From a bacterium (GTDB taxonomy: Bacteria > UBP6 > UBA1177 > JAKLFG01), in the NCBI GenBank assembly GCA_022709425.1, contig JAKLIW010000004.1, positions 162,494 through 226,493 on the forward strand: 64,000 nucleotides of DNA, given 5' to 3'. Below the pieces are notes generated by a model that was not told where the DNA came from, searched no databases, and saw nothing but the letters and a program-made list of their open reading frames with translations. Of this stretch, positions 1 through 8,548 are shown piece by piece. A program made the position numbers and the translations under genes. Each line of letters begins with the position of its first letter. The stretch's first letter is position 1.

Positions 1-72
1 CTGCGGGCCTTCGGGACCGGTGAGACCTATCGGCCCCTGCGGGCCTTCGGGACCGGTGAGACCTATCGGCCC
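1..72. repeat. Tandem 36-bp repeat coding collagen-like units
   Basis: Two identical 36-bp copies (1-36 and 37-72) encode a 12-residue unit, [12 protein letters not shown], in the collagen-like gene. The adjoining stretch (73-170) is a degenerate continuation. More copies may lie outside the window. Confidence 0.9.
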
Positions 73-432
73 CTGCGGACCTTCGGGACCTTGCGGGCCA
101 ACTTCGCCCTGCGGGCCTTGCGGGCCAACGGGACCCTGCGGGCCGATGGGACCTATCGGACCGGTTTCGCCGGTGTCGCCCTTTTCCCCCGGATCGCCTT
201 GGTCGCCTTTCGTGCCGTTGGTGCCGTTGCAGACATTATTTGAAGTAAGGAGTGTGTCGCCGCCACTTACGGTTCCGCTGTCGTCATTATCGGCCCACAC
301 CTCTATGTTGACGCCGCCGACCGGGTCGCAGGCGACCGGATCTGCGGTCACATCGATGAGATTGTTGACGGCGAGCAGAGATCCGCCACACAGAAGCACC
401 GCAAAGAGTGTTGCGTTCTTGACCATGTTCAT
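1..432 (-). CDS. Collagen-like repeat protein (3' part cut off by window edge)
   Basis: This reads as a secreted protein. It has a short hydrophobic N-terminus ([20 protein letters not shown]), then about 50 residues with two Cys, then a Gly-X-Y collagen-like tract ([20 protein letters not shown] and onward) that runs off the window. The start at 432 is chosen because GGAGG lies 6 nt upstream; a second ATG two codons later is possible. Collagen-like tracts in bacteria form triple-helical stalks on the cell surface, so a surface role is inferred. The visible end is made of a perfectly duplicated 36-bp unit, which suggests the tract changes length by slippage. The large ORF on the opposite strand is its shadow. 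Confidence 0.85.
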   Translation of the reverse strand, partial: MNMVKNATLFAVLLCGGSLLAVNNLIDVTADPVACDPVGGVNIEVWADNDDSGTVSGGDTLLTSNNVCNGTNGTKGDQGDPGEKGDTGETGPIGPIGPQGPVGPQGPQGEVGPQGPEGPQGPIGLTGPEGPQGPIGLTGPEGPQ

Positions 433-523
433 GATATTCCTCCGAGCAAGGTGATCGATACTGAAACGAACCTCGGCATTATACAAAAAGGGTTCTCGGA
501 AGTCAATCGCGCGGAGGTTCTTT

Positions 524-3367
524 TCAGAAACTATTTCCTAGGGAGAAATAGACGTTCAGCACTCCCTCCTTTGTCAGTCCGTGCGCCAGCCCGAGTTTGA
601 ACATCAGCGGGACGCGGTACCACCAGTAGGTAAGAAGCTTTATCTCGGCTCCGGTCGAAGCGATGAACGGTATTTCGGGCAGGTCGGGGTCGCCCGACGC
701 GGTGCCGATATCGACGAAAAGGGCTCCTTGCAGATTCTTGATCATGAGGGGGAGCAGGCCCAGCCCTTGTTCAATGGAAAAGATATGGAACCGGAGTTCG
801 TTGTTGCTGAAATAGAGGATGTTCCCCGTCAGCGCAGCGGGGCGGTACCCGCGTACCGTCACATCGCTCGAATAGCCGTAGATGAAGGTGTCTATATTCT
901 CGAGTTCAGCGTCTTTCTCTTCGCCGCCGACGGCATAGCGCGCGTCTGAGAGGAACGCGGCATACAGCGAATGACGCGTGATGAGGCCCACCTTGCCGGT
1001 ATGGTCGAAAAGGTAACTGTAGGTGAAAGATGGCGACATGGTCAGGAGCGAATCGCCGTACAGGAGATCGCGCACCAACGTCACCGGCAGCCGCAAGGTG
1101 GTGGCATCCATATCGGAAAAAAGGAGATAGCTCCCCGGTGAAAAGCCGAAACGGAGGCTGTAGGCGGCCCCCATTTGAAGGTTGTGGTACTCTCCGGCAA
1201 GATAGGGGAATGTGGTCGGATCGCCGTAATCGTTACGCACCCCCTCCTTGAGCATGCGGAATCCGATACTGGTCGAAAGGGAATGTCCCACCTTGTAGGC
1301 GTGTGTCCGATCGAGATAGAACAGGGTATTGAAATTCATGGCGGTCGATGCGCTGGTCCGCAGATCGTGTATCCAGCCGGGGTAGGTGTGCGATTCTTCA
1401 TCGCCGAAGGTGACGCGGTACCAGCCGTAAGATATCTGCCAGCGGAATTCGGGCATGATGTCGTTGTCGCGGTAAAAGAGGCGCACCTCATATTTGTCCG
1501 AAGGATCGAAGACCTTGCCAAAGGACACCTCGTATCCGCGGCGTCCCGTATCGGCTTCGGCGAAGAGGGTGAACCCGAGTTTCTGAGCGTAGAGCCCGGC
1601 GCTGTAATCGGGGATGATGACCGAGGGCCACATTCCCTCCCAGCCGTTCGACGGCGTCAGTTCCGGCGTTTCGGCGCGCGCCGGTGCGGCGTCGGCCGCG
1701 AAGGGAACGAACAGCGGTGTGGGCAACATTCCCATCTCGACCGTTCGGAGCGGCACCCACGCCGGGAAATAGCCGTCATTATCGAACCCCACAAAGAACA
1801 GGCGGTCGTCGATGATCTGCGGATAGAGGGCGATCGATATCGGTTCATAGAGGCGCATCAGGGTGCCGCTGGCAAGATCGAGCATTAGCGGAACGATCCG
1901 TTCCCCCTCATCGGTGCTGAACAGTATCGAATCGTGCGCGGCGAAGACGGCGCTGTATTGATTCCCGGGCATGGTCAGACGACTCACGGCGCCGGTCGCG
2001 ATATCGAGCAGGAAAAGGTCTTTGTCGGCGCCGCGCAGATTGCCGGTGAAGAGTATCCGCTCCCCCGCCGGATCGACCGCGGGGGTATGCACCGCGTCGA
2101 AGGCGGCAAGGTCGTAGGCGGTGAAAGAACGGTGTTCACGGTTATAGATGCGGAGCGCGATCAGGCCGTTGGTCGTGACGAAGCAGGCGATGCGGCCGTC
2201 GGGCAGAAAGAAGGGGTACAGGACCGATTCTCCCTGAGTGATACGCGCTATCTCGCCTCGTTCGGTATCAAAGAGGAACAGGTCGCTGCGTATCCGGTCG
2301 GCATCGGCGCGGACCGTGATCGTGGCGAGATGGCGCGTTCCGTCGGTGGAAAAGTGAAGCGCGCCGGGCGGCGTGAATATCCGCTTGGTCTCCTTGCCGT
2401 CGAATTCATAAATGGCGTTCTCTCCCTGTCGTCTTCCATAATACGCATAGTGCCCGGGACGCGATCGGTCGACCGCTATCTCGCTGTAGCGCAGTCCGGT
2501 CTCGAAGGGAGCCTGCGCCTCGGTGGTCCGCTCGAACAGTCGTTCTCGGGTTTCGCGCAGGAACTCCTGATAGCCGCTCCAGAGACTTTCGTCGAATATC
2601 TTCCGTGCCTCGTACTCGATCAGGAAGGGGATGACGTTGTCCGACAGTTCATCGAAAAAGAGCGCCATATTCTCGGGGCCGTGCCGCCGCATGAGGAAGT
2701 CGTAGAAAAAGGTGCCGTACAGGTAGGGGATATGCCCGCCCATCCAGTGATCGTTCGCCCCCGATAATTCGCCGAGCGTCAGTTCGTTCCCCTTGCGGAA
2801 GAACGATTCGAACCACGCCCGCCACAGCGGCGAATGAAGCCGTCCGGTGCCGTCGATGGCCGATTCGGAGTAGACGGTGACCCCTTCCAAAAGCCAGCCG
2901 GGGGAGAGTTGCGCCGGGTAGAAGAGGTTGCCGAAGACATAGTTGATCCACTTCGGGACGCCGCTTACCAGCCCTATCTGGAGAGAGTGGGTCAGTTCGT
3001 GAACGACGAGATTGAGCGCGTAGTCCTTATGGTTGGCGAGGGGCGAGAATTCTTCGGGCGGATAGAGGAGCAGGCGGATGCCGTCCTTCATGTAGACCGA
3101 TGACCAGCCGTTCGCCTCGTCGGTCTCGCGGTCGAACACCAGCGGGATGCGGCGGTCGGCTTTCCATCCATAAAGCGATATGAGGAACTGTTCGGCCAGC
3201 TCGGTCTTTTCTATAAGGTAAGGGATGAGCCGTTCATCGATATCGGTCGAGAAATAGAGGATAAGGTTCCCGGTGCGGTAGACGAGATATCCCGGTTTGT
3301 CGGTGGCAGTAAGCGGTTTTGTAACGCACAAAAGGAGGAATGCAATGAGAAAGAAAATAACCCGCAT
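524..3367 (-). CDS. Metallopeptidase-like / TolB-type propeller / outer-membrane barrel fusion
   Basis: This is a 947-residue exported protein with a signal peptide at about residues 1-20. HELTH at 123-127, with a likely third ligand E161 in WLLEG, matches a gluzincin (peptidase MA-like) zinc site. Residues of about 300-560 repeat TolB/WD40-like blades ([20 protein letters not shown]). The last 300 residues alternate polar and aromatic positions, contain an Omp85-type VRGY at 838-841, and end in Phe as outer-membrane barrels do. I infer an outer-membrane protein that carries a periplasmic or surface protease and propeller. The start ATG is preceded by a GGGG-containing site and a plausible promoter. 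It is transcribed divergently from the 3523 lipoprotein gene. The substrate is unknown. Confidence 0.8.
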   Translation of the reverse strand: MRVIFFLIAFLLLCVTKPLTATDKPGYLVYRTGNLILYFSTDIDERLIPYLIEKTELAEQFLISLYGWKADRRIPLVFDRETDEANGWSSVYMKDGIRLLLYPPEEFSPLANHKDYALNLVVHELTHSLQIGLVSGVPKWINYVFGNLFYPAQLSPGWLLEGVTVYSESAIDGTGRLHSPLWRAWFESFFRKGNELTLGELSGANDHWMGGHIPYLYGTFFYDFLMRRHGPENMALFFDELSDNVIPFLIEYEARKIFDESLWSGYQEFLRETRERLFERTTEAQAPFETGLRYSEIAVDRSRPGHYAYYGRRQGENAIYEFDGKETKRIFTPPGALHFSTDGTRHLATITVRADADRIRSDLFLFDTERGEIARITQGESVLYPFFLPDGRIACFVTTNGLIALRIYNREHRSFTAYDLAAFDAVHTPAVDPAGERILFTGNLRGADKDLFLLDIATGAVSRLTMPGNQYSAVFAAHDSILFSTDEGERIVPLMLDLASGTLMRLYEPISIALYPQIIDDRLFFVGFDNDGYFPAWVPLRTVEMGMLPTPLFVPFAADAAPARAETPELTPSNGWEGMWPSVIIPDYSAGLYAQKLGFTLFAEADTGRRGYEVSFGKVFDPSDKYEVRLFYRDNDIMPEFRWQISYGWYRVTFGDEESHTYPGWIHDLRTSASTAMNFNTLFYLDRTHAYKVGHSLSTSIGFRMLKEGVRNDYGDPTTFPYLAGEYHNLQMGAAYSLRFGFSPGSYLLFSDMDATTLRLPVTLVRDLLYGDSLLTMSPSFTYSYLFDHTGKVGLITRHSLYAAFLSDARYAVGGEEKDAELENIDTFIYGYSSDVTVRGYRPAALTGNILYFSNNELRFHIFSIEQGLGLLPLMIKNLQGALFVDIGTASGDPDLPEIPFIASTGAEIKLLTYWWYRVPLMFKLGLAHGLTKEGVLNVYFSLGNSF

Positions 3368-3396
3368 GAGCCCCGCAACATGGATGGACCGTCAGG

Positions 3397-3424
3397 AATA
3401 TACCTTGCGAGTCCGTTTTCGCAA
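3397..3424 (-). promoter_or_regulatory. Predicted sigma-70 promoter of the peptidase/barrel gene
   Basis: On the minus strand TTGCGA (3424-3419) and TATATT (3402-3397) are separated by 16 bp, 30 bp upstream of the ATG. Motif match only. Confidence 0.45.
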
Positions 3425-3522
3425 AATAAAAAAGGTTCTGCCCGTCCATTCAGGACGATTTCGATAGATATATAAGGTAGTGTCGCCTCCGGAAGGTTGT
3501 CCAAACGACGGAGGTATGGATC

Positions 3523-4497
3523 GTGAGAAAAATTATTGTTTCCGGGTTGTTGTCGCTGTTTCTGGCCGCTGTTCTGACTTCGTGCGGTGACGAGGGGACC
3601 CAAAAACTTCCGCCGACCGACGAAACGGTGACCGATACGGCGATCATCCCCGACGAGGATACCGCTACGGTGGATGAAACGCTCCCGACCGACGACGCGA
3701 CGACGGCGATCGACACCGCCGGAACGCCCGACGAGTTGGCCGACGAGATAGCGGCGACCGACGACATCGTCGAACCGGACGACAGCGAAACACCCGACAA
3801 CGGACCGTTCGATCCCGAAACGCTCATCGGGGTCTACGCCGAAAAGGTCATCGTCTCGACGATAGACAAGATGTCGATGCTCGGCGAATTCCAGACGACC
3901 GGTACCTACTACAGCGTCACCCGCATCGAAAAGGTCGAAGGGGTGCTCCAAAGCCGCGCCAGTTCGTGCCACAGCGTCATAAAGTCGACCAGCCCCGCCA
4001 CTACCACCGTCCCCGACGCCCTCTCGCAGTGCATCGGCGACATGATCGGCGCGCTGACGGTGGAAGAGACGGCGGAGGGGCCGCGGATATCGCGGGCCGA
4101 GGCGGTGATGCCGGTGGGCATAGAACTCGCCGACCCGTGGAACGATCCGCTCCCGACCGACAACAGCGACCCGCGCATCATCGATCAGGACAACGACGGC
4201 AATCCCGGCGTCACCATCGAGATAGCGGCGAGCGGCATGACCGGCAAGGTCTACACGATACGGCGCGAACGGGGCAGTTGGTGGGTTCAGCCGGCGGCCG
4301 ACGGGCGGCTCAAGGGGCAGGTGCAGGATGCGTCGGAACAGCGGGTCATCGGGGCCGACAACGCCCTTTTCAATTCAAATCCCGAAAGCACGGTCGATCC
4401 CGACCCGACCAAAAGCACGATAGAGTTGGTCAAACTGGACGGCGACACCGATTGCGCCGGGCTGATAGCGCGTATCCCGGAACTCTTCCCGGAGTAG
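3523..4497 (+). CDS. Lipoprotein with acidic Asp/Thr-rich linker
   Basis: This is a 324-residue predicted lipoprotein. The GTG start is supported by GGAGG 8 nt upstream. The signal peptide ends in the lipobox LTSC (Cys 21), and residues of about 22-95 form a linker very rich in Asp, Thr, Pro and Glu. The remaining 230 residues hold a globular domain that I do not recognise, containing two Cys near residues 148 and 167 and a third near the C-terminus. The linker type recurs in three other exported proteins in this window (4547, 38373, 48453). By analogy it would hold the domain away from the membrane. Function is unknown. Confidence 0.8.
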   Translation: MRKIIVSGLLSLFLAAVLTSCGDEGTQKLPPTDETVTDTAIIPDEDTATVDETLPTDDATTAIDTAGTPDELADEIAATDDIVEPDDSETPDNGPFDPETLIGVYAEKVIVSTIDKMSMLGEFQTTGTYYSVTRIEKVEGVLQSRASSCHSVIKSTSPATTTVPDALSQCIGDMIGALTVEETAEGPRISRAEAVMPVGIELADPWNDPLPTDNSDPRIIDQDNDGNPGVTIEIAASGMTGKVYTIRRERGSWWVQPAADGRLKGQVQDASEQRVIGADNALFNSNPESTVDPDPTKSTIELVKLDGDTDCAGLIARIPELFPE

Positions 4498-4511
4498 GGG
4501 AGACTTTCCGC

Positions 4512-4540
4512 TTTACTTTCAATTTTTTCGCGGCTATAAT
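4512..4540 (+). promoter_or_regulatory. Predicted promoter, likely giving a leaderless mRNA
   Basis: TTTACT (4512-4517), 17 bp, TATAAT (4535-4540). Only 6 nt separate the -10 box from the ATG at 4547 and there is no Shine-Dalgarno sequence, so transcription would begin at or next to the start codon. Confidence 0.55.
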
Positions 4541-4546
4541 CGCGAC

Positions 4547-5218
4547 ATGGTTAGGAAACAATACCTCATCATTTTTGTGCTTTTTCTTGTCGCGTGTTCG
4601 TCGTCGAAGACGGCGCAGGATGCCGATACGGTCATGCCTGATGATGACGCGGCTTTAGCCGAAGCGGACGAGATATTACTCAACGATGACAATGCCTCTG
4701 TCGAAGAAACTACGCCGCTCGAGGACGATACCGACGCAAACGAGGATTCTGCCACAGAAGGCAGCGATAAAATAATCTACGAGGGCACGCCTCACTTTGG
4801 TAAGGACACCAGTGTCGATGACGATAAAGATGTCGCTGTAGTTGACGAAGACAACGATACGCCGGATGATGATGTAGCGTTGATAGCGTGCGCAACAGAG
4901 GCCGAGACCCGCTCAATTGCCTGCGGATACAATGATAGGGGATATAAAAAACAGGAATGCACTAACGGTTACTGGACCGACATAGAAGAATGTGATGATC
5001 CGGACGAGTGCTATGATGGATGGTGTTTCGATCCTATGTCATACGGCGCCTGCTTTTGGTGCGTAGATGGGCATTGGGTTAATTCTCAAGAGGTGGTATG
5101 TACGTGCATCATAATGACCTGTCAGGATCGGTGCAACTATGTAAGGGGTATAGATTGCGGTTCATGTCACTCCGGTTATTTCTGTGATGAAGAGCATTAT
5201 TGCAGGAAAATACCGTAG
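4547..5218 (+). CDS. Cys-rich lipoprotein with acidic linker
   Basis: This is a 223-residue predicted lipoprotein. The signal peptide MVRKQYLIIFVLFLVAC has lipobox Cys 17. It is followed by about 95 residues dominated by Asp, Glu and Ala. The C-terminal 110 residues contain about 18 Cys (for example CEECDD-like and CTCIIMTCQDRC clusters), which suggests a disulphide-bonded extracellular domain. Its perfect -10 box sits 6 nt before the ATG, so the mRNA is probably leaderless. It lies 49 bp after the previous lipoprotein gene but probably has its own promoter. No known family was recognised. Confidence 0.75.
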   Translation: MVRKQYLIIFVLFLVACSSSKTAQDADTVMPDDDAALAEADEILLNDDNASVEETTPLEDDTDANEDSATEGSDKIIYEGTPHFGKDTSVDDDKDVAVVDEDNDTPDDDVALIACATEAETRSIACGYNDRGYKKQECTNGYWTDIEECDDPDECYDGWCFDPMSYGACFWCVDGHWVNSQEVVCTCIIMTCQDRCNYVRGIDCGSCHSGYFCDEEHYCRKIP

Positions 5219-5253
5219 ATCGACGATGCGGTCCTGTCTCTCCCTTTCCCTTT

Positions 5254-5727
5254 TTATTTCTTCGGCTGGGCCTTCTGCTGGACCGACTCAAGCAGTTCGA
5301 TGTCGGCCATGTCTTTAGTGCGGCCGACGGCCCGCTTATTCGCGATGATCTCATTGATACCGATGAAGGGGACCGGTACGCCGCCGTAGGTCGTCTTTCC
5401 TTTGTTCCGGTCGGCCTGTTCCCACGAAACGCCGGTGATGGAGGTAAGGATATCCACCCGAAGCGGCGCGACCCCGAGTTGCACCACCTGATCGGGCTCG
5501 CAGAAGTCGGCCTCTTTCAGACCGAGCGAACCGAAGCCGAAATCATCGAGCGCCGTAAGGAGCCGCTTCGCGTTCTCATTCGTCGGCCGGACAAGGACAT
5601 CGACATCGCCGGTGAAGCGCGGTACGCCGTGAAAGGCCATCGCATAGGCCCCGACGACGAGATACTCAACGCCCCGCGCGTTTAACGATGTGAACAGTTC
5701 TTTGAATTCCTTTTGCGGTGTCGGCAT
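5254..5727 (-). CDS. Nucleotidyltransferase (MNT / DUF6036-like)
   Basis: This is a 157-residue protein beginning MPTPQKEF. The core VVGAYAMAFHGVPRFTGDVD carries the GxxA and DxD signatures of minimal nucleotidyltransferases; the catalytic Asp pair is in TGDVDVLV and a further acidic strand is LRVDIL. Family members transfer nucleotides to proteins or RNA and often belong to toxin-antitoxin or phage-defence pairs. The internal ATG at 5727 is chosen because residues upstream of it in this frame do not look like the family. Its 5' end overlaps the small gene at 5666-5854 in another frame. The last eight residues, QQKAQPKK, are the same as those of the neighbouring DUF2059 protein. Confidence 0.75.
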   Translation of the reverse strand: MPTPQKEFKELFTSLNARGVEYLVVGAYAMAFHGVPRFTGDVDVLVRPTNENAKRLLTALDDFGFGSLGLKEADFCEPDQVVQLGVAPLRVDILTSITGVSWEQADRNKGKTTYGGVPVPFIGINEIIANKRAVGRTKDMADIELLESVQQKAQPKK

Positions 5728-5854
5728 GCTGCGCCCGTAAAAAATCGACGGCGGCCACCCGTTCTTCGGGTGTCTTGGAAAGCCAGAAAAGCAGGTCGGC
5801 CCTCTGCTCATCGACCGCGCCGAGTTTGTGTTTGTTGACCGATCTCTCAATCAT
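5666..5854 (-). CDS. Small partner protein of the nucleotidyltransferase
   Basis: This is a 62-residue protein. The segment DLLFWLSKTPEERVAAVDFL resembles the short helical proteins (xxYWxxxxPEERLxAVExLR) often encoded just upstream of DUF6036-type nucleotidyltransferases. It overlaps the start of the nucleotidyltransferase gene by 62 bp in a different frame, which suggests coupled translation. There is no Shine-Dalgarno sequence, but TTGACA-17-TATATT sits just upstream with 6 nt between the -10 box and ATG, so it is probably leaderless. A role as antitoxin or regulatory partner is inferred from gene order only. Confidence 0.6.
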   Translation of the reverse strand: MIERSVNKHKLGAVDEQRADLLFWLSKTPEERVAAVDFLRAQHADTAKGIQRTVHIVKRAGR

Positions 5855-5860
5855 GAAAGG

Positions 5861-5889
5861 AATATATCGTTATCCAGCGTGATTGTCAA
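5861..5889 (-). promoter_or_regulatory. Strong predicted promoter, leaderless arrangement
   Basis: On the minus strand TTGACA (5889-5884), 17-bp spacer, TATATT (5866-5861). Six nt separate it from the ATG at 5854, the same spacing as the promoter of the 4547 gene. Confidence 0.65.
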
Positions 5890-5933
5890 GCGGTTTTGCC
5901 GTGCGGCGGGGAAGGTAAAGCTCAACTTTACTT

Positions 5934-6416
5934 TTACTTCTTCGGCTGGGCCTTCTGCTGGCGTTCCTGTTCGACGCGCAGCATCTCGTTGAGTTCGCCC
6001 ATGTTCTGCTGGACCCGCTGCATGCCGAGCTGACCGCCCTTGGCCATGAGCGCCGGCATCTTCGCGATTGACTTCACACCCGTCGGCGTCTTGTAGAACG
6101 CTATCAGGTCGCGCAGTTCCTGTTCGGTGAACTCCTCGGCGTAGATGCGGGCGAATTCACCTTTGAGACTTTCCCAGCTCATATATTTGGCAAGGAAACG
6201 GCGCATCACCTCTTTGTACGGGGCGATGGCGGGATTCTGCTGTATCTGGAGCTGTAGCATCTGTTCCATCGAATCGGCCATCGTACGGTCCATCCGCATG
6301 GAGAGCAGCAGTTCCATCGCGGCGGCGGCGCGGCCGTCGGCCTTGACCGGCTCCGCGGCCGTCAGCGTCATCCCGAACATAAGCACCGCCAAAAGAACCC
6401 AGAGACACTGTTTCAT
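5934..6416 (-). CDS. Secreted DUF2059-family protein
   Basis: This is a 160-residue exported protein. A signal peptide (MKQCLWVLLAVLMFGMTLTA) is followed by a helical domain with the DUF2059 hallmark FTEQELRDLIAFYKTPTGVK. The start at 6416 is preferred over the ATG four codons upstream because GAGGAG lies 4 nt before it. Family function is unknown; members are periplasmic. It follows the chalcone-isomerase-like gene by 35 bp, so the two are probably one operon. The C-terminus QQKAQPKK matches that of the nucleotidyltransferase downstream. Confidence 0.85.
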   Translation of the reverse strand: MKQCLWVLLAVLMFGMTLTAAEPVKADGRAAAAMELLLSMRMDRTMADSMEQMLQLQIQQNPAIAPYKEVMRRFLAKYMSWESLKGEFARIYAEEFTEQELRDLIAFYKTPTGVKSIAKMPALMAKGGQLGMQRVQQNMGELNEMLRVEQERQQKAQPKK

Positions 6417-6451
6417 GACACTCCTCATTCAAAGGTTTATAACGTGACCGT

Positions 6452-7036
6452 TCATTTTCTCGGTAGACCCAGCAGACCTGCTTTGAGCGGCTTGTTGGCG
6501 GGCCGTTTGCACAGCCAGATGCCGAAGAGCGCCTTTTTGAAATCGAGCCCCGGGATGACCCCCTTGTAGACATTGTTCATGCTGACATGGACCCCCTGAC
6601 CGGGGATGTAGAGGAAGGTCGCGGTGTCGTATTCGTCGGTCTTGCGGTCGAACCACGACAGGAGCTTCTCGGCGCGCTCTTTGACCGGGGCGAGCTTCGC
6701 CGGATCGCGGCCGGTAGAGTAGCCGAACCCGTCGCGCAGGCCGCCGACCAGTTCGCCCAACGGGATGTTGCCGTAGAGGATGTGGAGCCGCATCGCCATC
6801 GGTTCGTCGGCGTCGAGTATCGCATCCCCGTCCTTCGATGGCTTTTTGAGGTAGAGAGTATTGGCGTAGACATCGACGTAGAACTTTTCGAGGAAGCCGA
6901 CCCCGTTGAGATAGAGCGTGGTGTTCTTGTCGACCGTGAACTGTTCGTCGAAGCGGTAGCCGTTCACGCGGCGCGCTTCGGCCGTGACGCTCAGAAGCAG
7001 GGTGAAAAGGAGGGTGAGTAAGAGCGCGTTCCGCAT
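6452..7036 (-). CDS. Secreted chalcone isomerase-like protein
   Basis: This is a 194-residue protein with a signal peptide (about residues 1-20). The sequence LYLNGVGFLEKFYVDVYANT and the later VHVSMNNVYKG...FKKALFGIWL are typical of the bacterial chalcone-isomerase-like fold (Chalcone_3), which usually lies in the periplasm and whose function is undefined. The length fits the family. It is the first gene of a two-gene unit with the DUF2059 gene. GGAGG lies about 6 nt upstream of the start. Confidence 0.85.
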   Translation of the reverse strand: MRNALLLTLLFTLLLSVTAEARRVNGYRFDEQFTVDKNTTLYLNGVGFLEKFYVDVYANTLYLKKPSKDGDAILDADEPMAMRLHILYGNIPLGELVGGLRDGFGYSTGRDPAKLAPVKERAEKLLSWFDRKTDEYDTATFLYIPGQGVHVSMNNVYKGVIPGLDFKKALFGIWLCKRPANKPLKAGLLGLPRK

Positions 7037-7159
7037 CGGTTCCTCCGTCGGGTGCCTTCAACAGACCATCGCTATCCTACCATATTCGAAAATGGTGGCA
7101 ATAAAGCGCTGAAAAAATAAAAAGAAATCGGACAAGTAACACTTTTATCAATAATTTAC

Positions 7160-7187
7160 TTGACTGATATTAGAAACTTGGTATATG
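7160..7187 (+). promoter_or_regulatory. Predicted promoter of rpoH
   Basis: TTGACT (7160-7165), 16 bp, TATATG (7182-7187), 41 bp upstream of the start codon. The -10 match is partial, and a heat-shock promoter cannot be excluded. Confidence 0.45.
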
Positions 7188-7228
7188 TTCTTTAGCAGAA
7201 GGCAGTGAAGACTGCTAGGAGGTGCATC

Positions 7229-8068
7229 ATGACCGCTTACATCCCGGCATTGTCGAACGATTCGATCTCCGCGTACATCCACAATGTCCTCGCGGTGCCC
7301 GATCTGGAGCGCGACGAGGAAGAGCGGCTCTTTAAAAGTTACCGGCGCACCGGCGACATCGACGCGGCGCGGCGCATCATCCTCGCCAACCTGAAACTGG
7401 TCGTCAACGCCGCCTACAAGTTCCGCCGTTTCCGCGATGTGGTCGACCTGATACAGGAAGGGAATGTCGGACTGCTGACGGCGCTCAAGAAATTCGACCT
7501 CGCCAAAGGGGTCCGCTTCGCCACCTACGCCGTCTGGTGGATAAAGGCGAAGATACAGGAATTCATACTGTCGCACATGTCGATAGTCCGCTACGGCAAA
7601 GGGCGCGACGAACGGAAACTCTTCTTTAACCTCGTCTCGACCGTCCGCGAGATAGAGTCTCACGATCAGGGGCGCGACCTTTCCCGCGAAGAACTCATTG
7701 CCGAAGTGGCCCGCCGCCTCAACATTGACCCGACCCGGGTGGCCGACAACATGCGCGTCCTCACCTCGTCGTCCGATGTGTCGCTCGACGAACAGTACGA
7801 GGACGGCACCGACCGGTACCAGATAGCCGACGAGAAGGGCGACTTCTCCGAGACGCTGGTGGCCGACGAGCGGAAACAGCTTCTCTACCGCGCCGTCGAA
7901 ACGCTCGACGAGCGGGAACGCTACATCATCGACAACCGCTATCTCACCGACGATCCGCAGACGCTCGAAGATATCGGTCGCCGGTTCAATGTGTCGAAGG
8001 AGCGGGTGCGTCAGATAGAAGAACGCGCCCTCGAAAAGATCAGAAAGCAGGCGACCGCCCACTCATAA
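7229..8068 (+). CDS. rpoH: RNA polymerase sigma factor RpoH (sigma-32 type)
   Basis: This 279-residue group 3/2-like sigma factor directs RNA polymerase to heat-shock promoters. Region 2 is seen as DLIQEGNVGLLTALKKFD (73-90) followed by FATYAVWWIKAKIQEFI. The RpoH box is present as RDERKLFFNL (126-135), which separates RpoH from RpoD and RpoS. Region 4 ends with an HTH, RRFNVSKERVRQIEERAL. The start at 7229 has AGGAGG 6 nt upstream; an in-frame ATG at 7205 lacks this. The last 6 bp overlap the convergent AhpD-like gene. Stability control through the chaperone system is known for the family but cannot be read here. Confidence 0.93.
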   Translation: MTAYIPALSNDSISAYIHNVLAVPDLERDEEERLFKSYRRTGDIDAARRIILANLKLVVNAAYKFRRFRDVVDLIQEGNVGLLTALKKFDLAKGVRFATYAVWWIKAKIQEFILSHMSIVRYGKGRDERKLFFNLVSTVREIESHDQGRDLSREELIAEVARRLNIDPTRVADNMRVLTSSSDVSLDEQYEDGTDRYQIADEKGDFSETLVADERKQLLYRAVETLDERERYIIDNRYLTDDPQTLEDIGRRFNVSKERVRQIEERALEKIRKQATAHS

Positions 8069-8413
8069 CGACAATTTCTTCTCCGCCATCTCTTTCCACC
8101 CGTCGACCGCCCGCCGGATGTGCGGGATGGTGATACTGCCGCCGACGATGAGCCCGATGGAGAGCGCCTCGTCGATCTCGGCGTCGGTCACCCCTTCGGC
8201 GCGGCACCGGAGGAGGTGGTAGCGGATGCAGTCGTCGCACCGCAGGACCAGAGACGCGGTCAGCCCGATCAGCTCCTTGGTTTTCACCGGCAGGGCGCCG
8301 TCGCGGTAGCACTGCGTGTCGAGCGAGAAGAAGCGCTTGGTGACATTCCCCGAAAAATCGAGCACCGCCGCGTTCTGCCGTTCCCGTTCCTTGATGAACT
8401 CCTCGATGTGCAT
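8063..8413 (-). CDS. Carboxymuconolactone decarboxylase / AhpD-like protein
   Basis: This is a 116-residue protein with the family core LIGLTASLVLRCDDCIRYH; the CxxC (CDDC) followed by H is the AhpD-type redox site. GVTDAEIDEALSIGLIVGGS is the conserved second half. Such proteins reduce peroxiredoxins or remain uncharacterised. GGAG sits upstream of the ATG. It converges on rpoH with a 6-bp overlap of the two 3' ends. Confidence 0.88.
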   Translation of the reverse strand: MHIEEFIKERERQNAAVLDFSGNVTKRFFSLDTQCYRDGALPVKTKELIGLTASLVLRCDDCIRYHLLRCRAEGVTDAEIDEALSIGLIVGGSITIPHIRRAVDGWKEMAEKKLSL

Positions 8414-8548
8414 GGTACTCCTCCCGTGTACGCTACTTTTCGACGGCCCATAATATCCGGCGGGGCCCCTCGACGCAACAATATTTTCTTTTCTTGCGGC
8501 GCGGGACTGCTATAATCGGCCCGGACGGTACTTTGACGGGTGGGCGAT

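Noticed and set aside
20..454. Plus-strand ORF rich in Gly-Pro-Cys repeats
   Set aside because: It is the complement of the collagen-like gene, which has a ribosome site, signal peptide and Gly-X-Y pattern on the minus strand.
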